Translations under genes and position numbers: made by a program
From: Pseudomonadales bacterium
Lineage (GTDB): Bacteria > Pseudomonadota > Gammaproteobacteria > Pseudomonadales > Pseudohongiellaceae
Assembly (NCBI GenBank): GCA_024234395.1
Contig: JACKOH010000002.1
Coordinates: 1,550,001-1,614,000, forward strand
Reading direction: 5' to 3'
Length of the DNA stretch: 64,000 bases
Shown here: piece by piece, positions 25,237 through 34,768 of the stretch
Numbering within the stretch: the first letter of the stretch is position 1
How the letters are laid out: every line of letters begins with the position of its first letter
The notes under the pieces: model-generated
Told to the model about the DNA's origin: nothing
The model's input: only the letters and a program-made list of their open reading frames with translations
Databases searched by the model: none

Positions 25237-25968
25237 ATGCTGAAAATGAAAGATGTTGGCAAGGTTTACCGGACCGAGCTGGTAGAGACCAGGGCATTGA
25301 CCTCGTTCAGTCTGGACGTCGACGAAGGAGAATTCGTCACTGTCACCGGCCCGTCGGGTTGCGGCAAAACCACCTTCCTCAACATAGCCGGTCTGCTGGA
25401 AACCTACAGTTCCGGTACCTATCTGCTGGACGGTCAGGATGTCTCGGAGTTGGGGGACCGGCAGCGCGCGCGGCTGCGAAATCGCAAGATCGGTTTTATT
25501 TTTCAGAGCTTCAATCTGATGCCGGACCTCAACCTGTTCGATAACGTCGATGTGCCGCTTCGCTATCGCGGAATGCGCGCCTCCGAGCGCCGGCAGAGGG
25601 TCGATCAGATGCTGGATTCGGTGGGCCTGTTGTCGCGTAAAAAGCATCTGCCGTCCCAGTTGTCCGGCGGACAACAGCAGCGGGTTGCCATTGCCAGGGC
25701 GCTGGTTGGCGAGCCGCGCTTCCTGCTCGCGGATGAACCGACGGGGAACCTGGATTCCCACACCGCGGCAGGTGTCATGGAGTTGCTGGAACAGGTCAAT
25801 GAAAGTGGTACTACCATCATTATGGTGACTCACGATGATTCGCTGGCGCAACGGGCAAGGCGCAATGTGAAAATCCTGGACGGACGTATCCAGTCCATCG
25901 ATCAGCTGGCTGACAGCAGAATCCCGGCCACACCCGTATCAGACCGCGCGCTTTCGGCCAACGCCTGA
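25237..25968 (+). CDS. MacB/LolD-type ABC transporter ATP-binding protein
   Basis: 243 residues. Complete nucleotide-binding domain: Walker A GPSGCGKTT (38-46), Q-loop at Gln90 in FIFQSFNL, signature LSGGQQQR (142-149), Walker B FLLADEPTGNLDS (162-174) and switch His in MVTHDDS. The pattern places it in the lipoprotein/peptide-export subfamily that partners FtsX-type permeases. AGGAG lies 9 nt before the ATG. It energises export by the two permeases directly downstream. Confidence 0.95.
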   Translation: MLKMKDVGKVYRTELVETRALTSFSLDVDEGEFVTVTGPSGCGKTTFLNIAGLLETYSSGTYLLDGQDVSELGDRQRARLRNRKIGFIFQSFNLMPDLNLFDNVDVPLRYRGMRASERRQRVDQMLDSVGLLSRKKHLPSQLSGGQQQRVAIARALVGEPRFLLADEPTGNLDSHTAAGVMELLEQVNESGTTIIMVTHDDSLAQRARRNVKILDGRIQSIDQLADSRIPATPVSDRALSANA

Positions 25969-25990
25969 CGCCATCCGGAGGAAAACAGAC

Positions 25991-27292
25991 ATGTTGTTCT
26001 ATTATCTGCGACTTGGCGCCCTGAGTTATCGTCGTAACCCGGTTCTCAGTACCCTGATGGTGATGGCGGTGGCGATCGGAGTCGGTTCCTACATGGTGGT
26101 GTTCACGCTCAATTATGTGATGGGCGGCGATCCGATTCCCCAGAAAAGCAGCCAGCTTTATCACGTGCAGCTGGATAGTGGTGATCCGGATACCGAGTCG
26201 GATCCACCCGAACAGTTGACCTACCTCGACTCCATGGCCCTGATCGACGCGGACCTGCCATTTCCCCGCACTGCCACTTCCAAGTTTTTCGCCATCGTCG
26301 AGCCGGATGGCGAGACCAGGCCGTTCTCTGTCATGGGACGCGGAAGCTACGCGGATTTCTTTACCATGTTCAACGTGCCGTTTCTTTTCGGCAGTGGCTG
26401 GGACCGCAGTGCCGATCGTGAACTGCAGCAGGTTGTCGTATTGTCGAGGGAGCTGAACGAACGGCTATTCGGCGGAGTCGATTCGGTCGGTGAGTCGGTG
26501 CTGCTGGACGGTTACAACTTCCAGGTGATTGGAGTCGTGGATGACTGGACACCGATACCCAAGTTTTACGATGTCAACAACGGGCCTTTCGATCCATCCG
26601 AAGAGGTTTATATCCCCTGGCCTCAAATTATCAATCTGGACATGCAGCGATCGGGCAACACCAATTGCTGGAAACCGCTGGATGGCAGCGGTATACAGGC
26701 CTTTCTGAATTCCGAATGCATCTGGCTGCAGTTCTGGGTCGAGCTTGCCGACCGTAACGATCGCCAGCTGTACCAGGATTACCTTGATAATTATGTGCGG
26801 GAACAGAAACAGCTGGGGCGGTTTCAACGTCCCCTGAACAACCACCTGTACGACGTCAATGAATGGCTGCTGCTGCGCGAAGTTCTGCCCAACGAAACGC
26901 GCATTCTCTCGGCCCTGGCGGCGATGCTGCTGGGAGTCTGCCTGTTGAATACCATCGGCCTGCTGCTGTCCAAGTTTCTCGGTAAGGCCGGTGAGATCGG
27001 GGTACGGCAAGCACTGGGTGCCAACAAGGCTTCATTGTTCATTCAACACGTGGTCGAGGCCGGCTTTATCGGCCTGTTGGGAGGGCTGTTGGGACTGGGT
27101 GTCGCCGCCCTGGGTCTGCAGGGCATCAGGATCCTGCTGGGCGACCTGATGGTTACCGACTGGATTCAGCTGGATACCACCGTGGTCACTGTGACTATCG
27201 GGCTGGCGATTCTGTCGACCATCGTGGCGGGACTGTATCCAATCTGGCGAGCCTGCCGCATCAATCCGTCGACACATTTGAAAACCCAGTAG
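25991..27292 (+). CDS. FtsX-type ABC transporter permease (first)
   Basis: 433 residues: an N-terminal helix (about 19-42), a large MacB-like periplasmic domain (about 45-295) and three C-terminal helices with the cytoplasmic loop LGKAGEIGVRQALGANKAS, the FtsX signature. SD GGAGG precedes the ATG, and the gene lies 22 nt after the ATPase gene. Likely substrates for the class are peptides, lipoproteins or small toxic molecules; none can be specified here. Confidence 0.93.
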   Translation: MLFYYLRLGALSYRRNPVLSTLMVMAVAIGVGSYMVVFTLNYVMGGDPIPQKSSQLYHVQLDSGDPDTESDPPEQLTYLDSMALIDADLPFPRTATSKFFAIVEPDGETRPFSVMGRGSYADFFTMFNVPFLFGSGWDRSADRELQQVVVLSRELNERLFGGVDSVGESVLLDGYNFQVIGVVDDWTPIPKFYDVNNGPFDPSEEVYIPWPQIINLDMQRSGNTNCWKPLDGSGIQAFLNSECIWLQFWVELADRNDRQLYQDYLDNYVREQKQLGRFQRPLNNHLYDVNEWLLLREVLPNETRILSALAAMLLGVCLLNTIGLLLSKFLGKAGEIGVRQALGANKASLFIQHVVEAGFIGLLGGLLGLGVAALGLQGIRILLGDLMVTDWIQLDTTVVTVTIGLAILSTIVAGLYPIWRACRINPSTHLKTQ

Positions 27293-27380
27293 CGGCTAAG
27301 GCGCTGCAGGCATCACACTGCCTGAGCCCCGTCGCCGGCATTTTCAAGCGCTTTACAGGTTTCTGGAACAGGAAAACAGT

Positions 27381-28592
27381 ATGGAAATCGGACCAATATT
27401 TCGTGCCATGTGGCGTAACCGGATCGGGGTTGCCCTGATTGCCCTGCAGATTGCTTTCACCATGACCGTGGTAGTCAATGCAATCTATATCATCAATGAG
27501 CGGTCGCGCCTCATGGCCAGACCCAGCGGTCTGGACGAAGCCAACCTGTTTTATCTGCGCAGCGTCGGATTCCAGGAAGGGTTCGATGAGGAATCGACTA
27601 TCGTCGAAGACCGGATTCTGTTGCAGGCAACTCCGGGGATTATTGACATGACAGTCATGAATGCCATTCCCCTGAGCGGCAGCGGTTCTTCCACCGGCGT
27701 GCGGGTGAATCCGGATGCCAACGGGCCATCCACCTACACCGCCCTGTATCGGGTGGATGAGCATGCCATCGATACCATGGGGCTGGAACTGATTGCCGGC
27801 GAGAATTTTACCACCGCGGAGGTGCGCCAGTTGGGTCGGCTGGATTCCGGGTCGACGGCACCGATCATAATCACTGAAGCGCTGGCGGAAGCCCTGTTTA
27901 CCGGTGGTGCTGCCGAGGCCCTGGGAAACACGTTGTACTGGCAGGTCGATATTCCCATGCAGATAATCGGCGTGGTGAAACAGCTGCAGGCTCCCTGGCC
28001 GACCTTTGCGTCAATCGAGAACTCCATGCTGATCCCGAACAATATCCTGGACGGCCAGTCACTCTACCTGGTGCGGACCGAACCGGGGCAGGTTAATACC
28101 ATGATGCTGCGGGTGGAGGAATTACTGGCGGACAGCAACCCGGCGCGGATAATCATGAACGTGAAATCGCTCGAGGAAACGCGTGCCGACAGTTATCGCA
28201 TCGACAGCTCCATGGCCCGTATTCTGCTAGTAGTGATTGTCATCCTGGTATTCATCACCTCCATGGGGGTGGTGGGGCTGGCGGTCTTCGGGATCAATCG
28301 CCGACGCCGCCAGATCGGGACCCGGCGCGCACTGGGGGCTACCCAGGGACAGATCATCCGCTATTTCCTGGTGGAAAACCTGATCATCTCGGGTATCGGC
28401 GTGACGCTGGGTGCGGTGCTGACCCTCGGCTTCAATATCTTCCTGGTGCAGACTTTCAACATGCCGCGAATCGAGTGGTATTACACGCCACTGGGGATGC
28501 TGGCCCTGGTGCTGGTCGGGCTGCTGGCCGTGCTGGGACCTTCGCGCGGGGCAGCCCGCATTCCGCCGGCAATCGCTACCCGCACGGTCTGA
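27381..28592 (+). CDS. FtsX-type ABC transporter permease (second)
   Basis: 403 residues, same layout as the gene before it: one N-terminal helix (about 15-35), periplasmic domain, and three C-terminal helices with the loop NRRRRQIGTRRALGATQGQI. The two permeases are divergent enough to form a heterodimer rather than being a recent duplication. The 88-nt gap from the first permease has no obvious terminator, so it probably shares the operon. Confidence 0.93.
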   Translation: MEIGPIFRAMWRNRIGVALIALQIAFTMTVVVNAIYIINERSRLMARPSGLDEANLFYLRSVGFQEGFDEESTIVEDRILLQATPGIIDMTVMNAIPLSGSGSSTGVRVNPDANGPSTYTALYRVDEHAIDTMGLELIAGENFTTAEVRQLGRLDSGSTAPIIITEALAEALFTGGAAEALGNTLYWQVDIPMQIIGVVKQLQAPWPTFASIENSMLIPNNILDGQSLYLVRTEPGQVNTMMLRVEELLADSNPARIIMNVKSLEETRADSYRIDSSMARILLVVIVILVFITSMGVVGLAVFGINRRRRQIGTRRALGATQGQIIRYFLVENLIISGIGVTLGAVLTLGFNIFLVQTFNMPRIEWYYTPLGMLALVLVGLLAVLGPSRGAARIPPAIATRTV

Positions 28593-28743
28593 GAAGGGTT
28601 GCGCCAGCTAAAACCTGGCACGCGACGATAAGTCAGAGAATTCCTAAACTTTTGGCTTGCGGTAAGGATAAAGTGAGTAATCCCGACAACTGAACATTCC
28701 CTGGCCGTCAATTCGGGCCAGTTCGGTCGAGAACTGCCGACTC

Positions 28744-29442
28744 ATGCCGACCCTCAAAATCAACGACCTCAGACTGCAGCAATTCCTGGAAAGTTGCGAA
28801 CGCTCGACGCATCCCAAGAATACCCAGCTTATTTCTCCCGGGGATCCTGCTGATACCCTGTACTACATTGTCAGTGGCTCGCTGATTGTCACTCTGGAGG
28901 ATGAGGAAGGTCAGGAATTGATTCTTGCCTATCTCAATGCCGGGGAGTTTCTGGGCGAGATGGGGCTGTTCATCGATCAGTCGACCCGCGATGTACTGAT
29001 CAAGACCCGCACCGAGGTCACCCTGGCATCGATCAGTCATGAGAAAATCCTGCGCTTCCTGCAACTGGCTGACCGGGACACCACCTTCAACCTGCTGGTC
29101 GCCATTGGGACCCAGTTGAGTGATCGGCTATTGCGCACCAGCCGCAAGGCCGGGCTGCTCGCCTTTTACGACGTGGCGGGCCGTATCGCCAGAACCCTGC
29201 TGGACCTGTGTGAACAACCCGACGCCATGACGCATCCTGACGGTATGCAGATCCAGATTACCCGCCAGGAACTCGGGCGCATGGTCAGTTGTTCCCGGGA
29301 AATGGCGGGTCGAATCCTGACCAGTCTTGAGGAGCAGGGGCTGATTACCGTGGAGGGCAAGAAAACGGTAATCGTCCACGAGGCGCGACGCCCCAGCTAT
29401 CAGTCACCTAAGAGCTCTGCCATCCCCGGCGTTTCCGACTAG
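28744..29442 (+). CDS. CRP/Vfr-like transcriptional regulator
   Basis: 232 residues. The N-terminal cyclic-nucleotide-binding fold includes YLNAGEFLGEMGLF; the dimer helix reads TSRKAGLLAFYDVAGRIARTLLDL; and the C-terminal winged helix-turn-helix is ITRQELGRMVSCSREMAGRIL, very close to Vfr/CRP recognition helices. Relative to E. coli CRP, Glu72, Arg82 and the Thr-Ser pair of the C-helix are kept, but Ser83 is Asp83 (TRDVLIK), which would sit against the cAMP phosphate. It extends about 20 residues past CRP with a polar tail. Likely a global regulator of the Vfr type; ligand response may differ. Confidence 0.9.
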   Translation: MPTLKINDLRLQQFLESCERSTHPKNTQLISPGDPADTLYYIVSGSLIVTLEDEEGQELILAYLNAGEFLGEMGLFIDQSTRDVLIKTRTEVTLASISHEKILRFLQLADRDTTFNLLVAIGTQLSDRLLRTSRKAGLLAFYDVAGRIARTLLDLCEQPDAMTHPDGMQIQITRQELGRMVSCSREMAGRILTSLEEQGLITVEGKKTVIVHEARRPSYQSPKSSAIPGVSD

Positions 29443-29592
29443 CAGCCTGTTATCAGGTTGTCAGCCGCCAGGCAGCCTGGTGGGAGACTGACGGTTGCCG
29501 GTGCGGCCAGTCTTGCCAATCACAATATGACCGAACCCAGCGGGCTGCTCCCATAGCTCGTGGAGCATCTTGCAGCCACTGCTGCTGCTGAC

Positions 29593-29889
29593 TCAACCGC
29601 CGGAAATCGCACCGATGATGATAAACGGCTCGCGACCGGCAACCACATCATCCGGCAGGGGCGAGTCCATGCACTGGTGAGAAATGTCCTCGCGGCAGGC
29701 GAAGAACCGCACCTTGGGACGGCGTCTGCCACTGGCATGCTCCACGACGGCGCCCCTCAGGGTGGGGTAACGCGCCTCCAGCGCCTGGACCACCGCCCGG
29801 GCAGTGTAGGGCGGTGGTACGTTCAGTTCCAGCTCCGGTCCGGTTCCGGCCAGCGTCTGCAGATGATACGGAATCAATACCTTGATCAT
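29593..29889 (-). CDS. MoaD/ThiS-like ubiquitin-fold protein
   Basis: 98 residues starting MIKVLIPYHLQTLAG and ending IIIGAISGG. The C-terminal Gly-Gly and the beta-grasp pattern (VVQALEARYPTLRGAVVEHASG, then ISHQCMDSPLPDDVV) match sulfur-carrier proteins that are activated as C-terminal thiocarboxylates. No MoaE or adenylating MoaB/MoeB gene is adjacent; instead it follows a BNR-propeller gene by 18 nt, a pairing recurrent in bacterial genomes but of unknown role. It might serve the molybdenum enzyme encoded at 47-50 kb, though the distance gives no support. Confidence 0.8.
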   Translation of the reverse strand: MIKVLIPYHLQTLAGTGPELELNVPPPYTARAVVQALEARYPTLRGAVVEHASGRRRPKVRFFACREDISHQCMDSPLPDDVVAGREPFIIIGAISGG

Positions 29890-29907
29890 GGTCCGGGGGA
29901 CTCCCGC

Positions 29908-31095
<1,188 letters not shown>

Positions 31096-31362
31096 TTTTA
31101 TTTCCTCGTGCAGTTATCGGTCATGAGCTGATGAAGGTTCGTTGCAGGATCCATCTGAGAGCCACCACCCGGTCGCGGCGAGCCGGAGAGGGCGGGGATC
31201 AGTGTGATCTCAATAGTATCCCGATAAGCAGGTTCGACAAAGTGTTGCTGAAAGTCCGCCGTTCTGTCTACAGGGATCCAATATGGATCAATTTGGCTCA
31301 GCTGTTGGTGGTTATAATCCCCAGTAGTACACTCTGACAGGAAAAAGAATGGGTCCAATGAC

Positions 31363-32913
31363 ATGAAACGACGCACATTTCTCGGAGCAGCCGGTCTCGG
31401 GTCCGGCGGATTGCTGGTGCCGACCTGGGGTTTTTCTCAGGCGGGTGCCGGCACCAATGAATTGAAAATTCCTGAACTGCTTTCCGGGACGCAGGAGAAC
31501 GGGCGCCGGCATTATCGCCTGCAGGTACAGCGTGGAAGCAGCCGCTTCTTTCCGGACCTGGACACGCCCACCATCGGTTATAACGGCAGCTACCTGGGCC
31601 CGACCATTCGGCTGCGTGATGGCGACGACGTGACCATGCATGTGCACAATGCCCTGGGTGAACCCACCACTACCCACTGGCATGGCCTGCATGTACCGGC
31701 CCGCGCCGATGGCGGCCCGCATATTGTGATTGACGACGGCGCCACCTGGAGCCCGGAATTTCGGGTCATGGAGCACGCCGGTACCTTCTGGTATCACTCG
31801 CATCTGGTCAATCGGACCGGGGAACAGGTCTACCGGGGGATGGCCGGCATGATCATCGTTGACGACGCGGAAAGCGGAAATCTGCCGCTACCCTGGGATT
31901 ACGGAATCGATGACATCCCGCTGGTTATTCAGGATCGTCGTTTCAATCGCGACGGCAGCTTTCAGTATGTTGGCGCCCAAAGCGACATCATGACCGGCCT
32001 GTTCGGTAATACCATTCTGGTCAATGGCACGCTGGATCCTTATTTCGTCCCCCGCACCACCAAGGTCAGGTTCCGGCTGCTCAACGGTTCCAATGCCCGC
32101 ACCTACAACCTGGCCTTCAGTGACGGCAGACCCTTTCAGCAGCTGTCCTGTGACGGCGGTTTTCTGGACGCACCGTTTGAAATGCGCGTGGTGGAACTGG
32201 GACCGGCGGAGCGCTGTGACATTGTGGTGGATGTCAGTGATGGCAACCCGGTCAACCTGATCAGCCTGCCCATGGCCGCAGACTCGCCCTATCAGCCGCG
32301 CGGCATGATGCGCAATATGCACCCGGTCAATAACGAACGCCTGCAGATTCTGGCACTGCGCCCGCAGTCCGGACTGGTCCGTTCCGAAACTCTGCCACCG
32401 GAGCTGGTGCCGATGGTCCGGTTTGAGGAACGAGGTGTCGACAATACGCGCCGCTTCACGCTGGGCATGGCCATGGGAATGGGTATGGGTGGACGTATGG
32501 GACGTGGCGGAGGGCCCGGTGGGGGTGGCGGACCGGGAGGGGGCCGTGGGGGCATGATGATGGGTGGTGGCGGAGACATGTTTTTCATCAATAACCAGGG
32601 CATGGACATGTCGGTTATCAATGAGACTATACCGGTGGGAACTACCGAGGTGTGGGAGATCTTCAACGATTCGATGATGATGCACCCGTTCCATATCCAC
32701 CACGGCCAGTTTCAGGTCTTGGATCGAAACGGTATCGCCGTGCACTCCCACGAACGAGGCTACAAGGATACGGTCAAAGTAGGACCCGGGGAAACGGTGC
32801 GACTGGTCATGACCTTCGATCACTACACCGACACGGAGATACCCTACATGTACCACTGTCACATTCTCGAGCACGAAGACAATGGCATGATGGGACAGTT
32901 TCTGGTGGTCTGA
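31363..32913 (+). CDS. Multicopper oxidase with Met/Gly-rich insert
   Basis: 516 residues. Weak Tat/Sec signal MKRRTFLGAAGLGSGG. All copper-ligand motifs are present: HWHGLHVPARADGGPH, FWYHSHL, HPFHIHHGQF and YHCHILEHEDNGMMGQF (type 1 Cu with axial Met). Residues about 366-406 form a low-complexity insert of Met, Gly and Arg (GMGMGGRMGRGG, then RGGMMMGGGGDM). In CueO-type enzymes a Met-rich insert near the type 1 site binds Cu(I), so a periplasmic cuprous oxidase or copper-tolerance role is plausible; metal oxidation or laccase-like activity are alternatives. Starts 267 nt from a divergent gene; followed by a strong terminator. Confidence 0.92.
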   Translation: MKRRTFLGAAGLGSGGLLVPTWGFSQAGAGTNELKIPELLSGTQENGRRHYRLQVQRGSSRFFPDLDTPTIGYNGSYLGPTIRLRDGDDVTMHVHNALGEPTTTHWHGLHVPARADGGPHIVIDDGATWSPEFRVMEHAGTFWYHSHLVNRTGEQVYRGMAGMIIVDDAESGNLPLPWDYGIDDIPLVIQDRRFNRDGSFQYVGAQSDIMTGLFGNTILVNGTLDPYFVPRTTKVRFRLLNGSNARTYNLAFSDGRPFQQLSCDGGFLDAPFEMRVVELGPAERCDIVVDVSDGNPVNLISLPMAADSPYQPRGMMRNMHPVNNERLQILALRPQSGLVRSETLPPELVPMVRFEERGVDNTRRFTLGMAMGMGMGGRMGRGGGPGGGGGPGGGRGGMMMGGGGDMFFINNQGMDMSVINETIPVGTTEVWEIFNDSMMMHPFHIHHGQFQVLDRNGIAVHSHERGYKDTVKVGPGETVRLVMTFDHYTDTEIPYMYHCHILEHEDNGMMGQFLVV

Positions 32914-32947
32914 CCCGGTTGCCGGACCGGTTCGGTCACTGCCATGG

Positions 32948-32984
32948 AAAAGGCGCTGAAGTCCGTTGAGCTTCGGCGCCTTTT
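32948..32984 (+). terminator. Rho-independent terminator after the oxidase gene
   Basis: AAAAGGCGCTGAAG and CTTCGGCGCCTTTT form a stem of about 13 pairs (one T-G wobble) with an 8-nt loop, ending in TTTT. It sits 35 nt after the oxidase stop and before the antiporter gene, so these are separate transcription units. Confidence 0.8.
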
Positions 32985-33028
32985 CATTCAGCCTTGCAGT
33001 CATTCAAGTAGCTTCCGACTGAGATTCC

Positions 33029-34726
33029 ATGTCTGAACAACTGTTTCAGCAATTTCTGGTGATCCTGGGCTTCTCCCTGTTCGCCAGCGTGCTGTTCCGG
33101 CGGCTGCGAATGGCGACAATTGTCGCCTATATAGCCGTTGGCACCGTGATCGGTCCTTCCGCCCTGAGTTTTGTGGATGACCCGGCCCGGTTCAGCCTGC
33201 TCGCGGAATTCGGCGTGGTCTTCCTGTTGTTCACTCTGGGCCTGGAATTCAATCTGAAAAAAATGCTGGCCATGCGCTTCGCCGTCTTTGGAGTCGGCGG
33301 TGTACAGGTGGCTGTCTGCACCGCGGTCTTTGCCCTGGTGGTGTTTTTCTGGGGTGCCACTTGGCAGGCGGCCATCCTGATTGCCGGTGCCCTGGCACTG
33401 TCTTCCACGGCCATAGTGACCCGCGAACTGGTTAACAATCGCCAGATGCATAACCTGCATGGTCAATTATCGATCGGTGTCCTGTTATTCCAGGACCTGT
33501 TTGCCGTGGTGTTCCTGGTGCTGGTTCCGGTTATGGGTCAGCAACAGGAAGCGTCGCTGCTGGTCAGCCTGGGCGTGGCGGGCATGAATGCGATCGTCCT
33601 GCTTGCCCTGTTGCTGGCGGTTGGAAAGTGGTTGTTGCCACTGGTTTACCAGGAGGTGGCACGAACCGGATCTGAGGAAATTTTCCTGTTAAGCACACTG
33701 GTCATCGTGCTGCTGGCCGCCTGGCTCACACACAGTTTTCACCTGTCCATGGCGCTGGGTGGATTCGTAACCGGGATGATGCTGGGCGAGGGACCGTTCC
33801 GTTATCAGATCCAGACCGATATCAGGCCGTTTCGCGATATTCTGCTCGGCTTGTTTTTTGTAACGATCGGTATGAGTCTGGACCTGTCGCTGCTGCTGGA
33901 GTTCTGGCCCCGAATCCTGCTCTTTACCCTGGCCCTGGTGGCGATGAAGGCGCTGGTGGTTGCGGTATCGGTGCGGGTACTCGGTTTTCAGTTACAGGAT
34001 GCCCTGTCGGTAGGCTTTAATCTGGCTCAGGCTGGCGAATTCGGCCTGGCGCTGATGGCACTGGCAATGTTGAACAATGCAGTGCCGGTCGACGAGGCGA
34101 GTTTCATCAGCATCATTGCCATTTTCAGCATGGTGATCAGTCCATTTCTGATCCGTCATGCGGGGGCATTCAGTCGCAGACTGGTCCGCTCGGAGGCGTC
34201 CGGAGCCCGCCACGTGCCCATCAAACTGGATCTCGAAGGGCATGTGATCATCGGCGGATTCGGTCGTCTGGGCCGTACCCTGGCACAATTTCTGGAACAG
34301 AACCAGGTGCCGTATATTGCCATCGAGACTGATATTGATGTGGTGGAAAAGGCGCGCCGGGGAGGTAGTAACATCGTCTATGGCAACAGTAACAACCTGG
34401 AGATTCTGCAGCATTGTCACCTGTCAGCGGCCAGCCTGGTAGTGTTGACTTTCAAGTCGCTGGAAGAAGGCAAGGTGGCCATCAGCCGGATTCGCCAGCG
34501 TCATGCCGGGATTCCCATCGTCGTCCGGTGTGTACAGCAGAGCGGCTTCGAAGAGCTGGTATCGGTCGGGGCCGATCAGGTATTTCCAGAGTTGCTGGAA
34601 TCGAGCCTGCTGATCAGTCGCCAGGTATTGAGAATACTGCATATCGATGAACCGGAGATCGACCGGCAGGTCGAGGAATTCCGCATCGGACTGCTGCCGG
34701 AATCGCAGGAAAGCCGGCTCCCCTGA
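33029..34726 (+). CDS. CPA2 family monovalent cation:proton antiporter (Kef-like)
   Basis: 565 residues. About 12 hydrophobic segments in the first 390 residues, with LFLLFTLGLEFNLKKM and FVTGMMLGEGPF, then a cytosolic TrkA-N/RCK nucleotide-binding domain from about 404: GHVIIGGFGRLGRTL with acidic ETDIDV after the second strand. This is the KefB/KefC-type layout. It exchanges K+ or Na+ for protons and is gated by bound nucleotide or a glutathione-like ligand. No KefF/G ancillary gene is adjacent. It converges on the downstream DUF1631 gene. Confidence 0.92.
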   Translation: MSEQLFQQFLVILGFSLFASVLFRRLRMATIVAYIAVGTVIGPSALSFVDDPARFSLLAEFGVVFLLFTLGLEFNLKKMLAMRFAVFGVGGVQVAVCTAVFALVVFFWGATWQAAILIAGALALSSTAIVTRELVNNRQMHNLHGQLSIGVLLFQDLFAVVFLVLVPVMGQQQEASLLVSLGVAGMNAIVLLALLLAVGKWLLPLVYQEVARTGSEEIFLLSTLVIVLLAAWLTHSFHLSMALGGFVTGMMLGEGPFRYQIQTDIRPFRDILLGLFFVTIGMSLDLSLLLEFWPRILLFTLALVAMKALVVAVSVRVLGFQLQDALSVGFNLAQAGEFGLALMALAMLNNAVPVDEASFISIIAIFSMVISPFLIRHAGAFSRRLVRSEASGARHVPIKLDLEGHVIIGGFGRLGRTLAQFLEQNQVPYIAIETDIDVVEKARRGGSNIVYGNSNNLEILQHCHLSAASLVVLTFKSLEEGKVAISRIRQRHAGIPIVVRCVQQSGFEELVSVGADQVFPELLESSLLISRQVLRILHIDEPEIDRQVEEFRIGLLPESQESRLP

Positions 34727-34768
34727 CCTGAAACGGCGATCGGTGTGGGCGGCCCGGGAATCCTGGCG

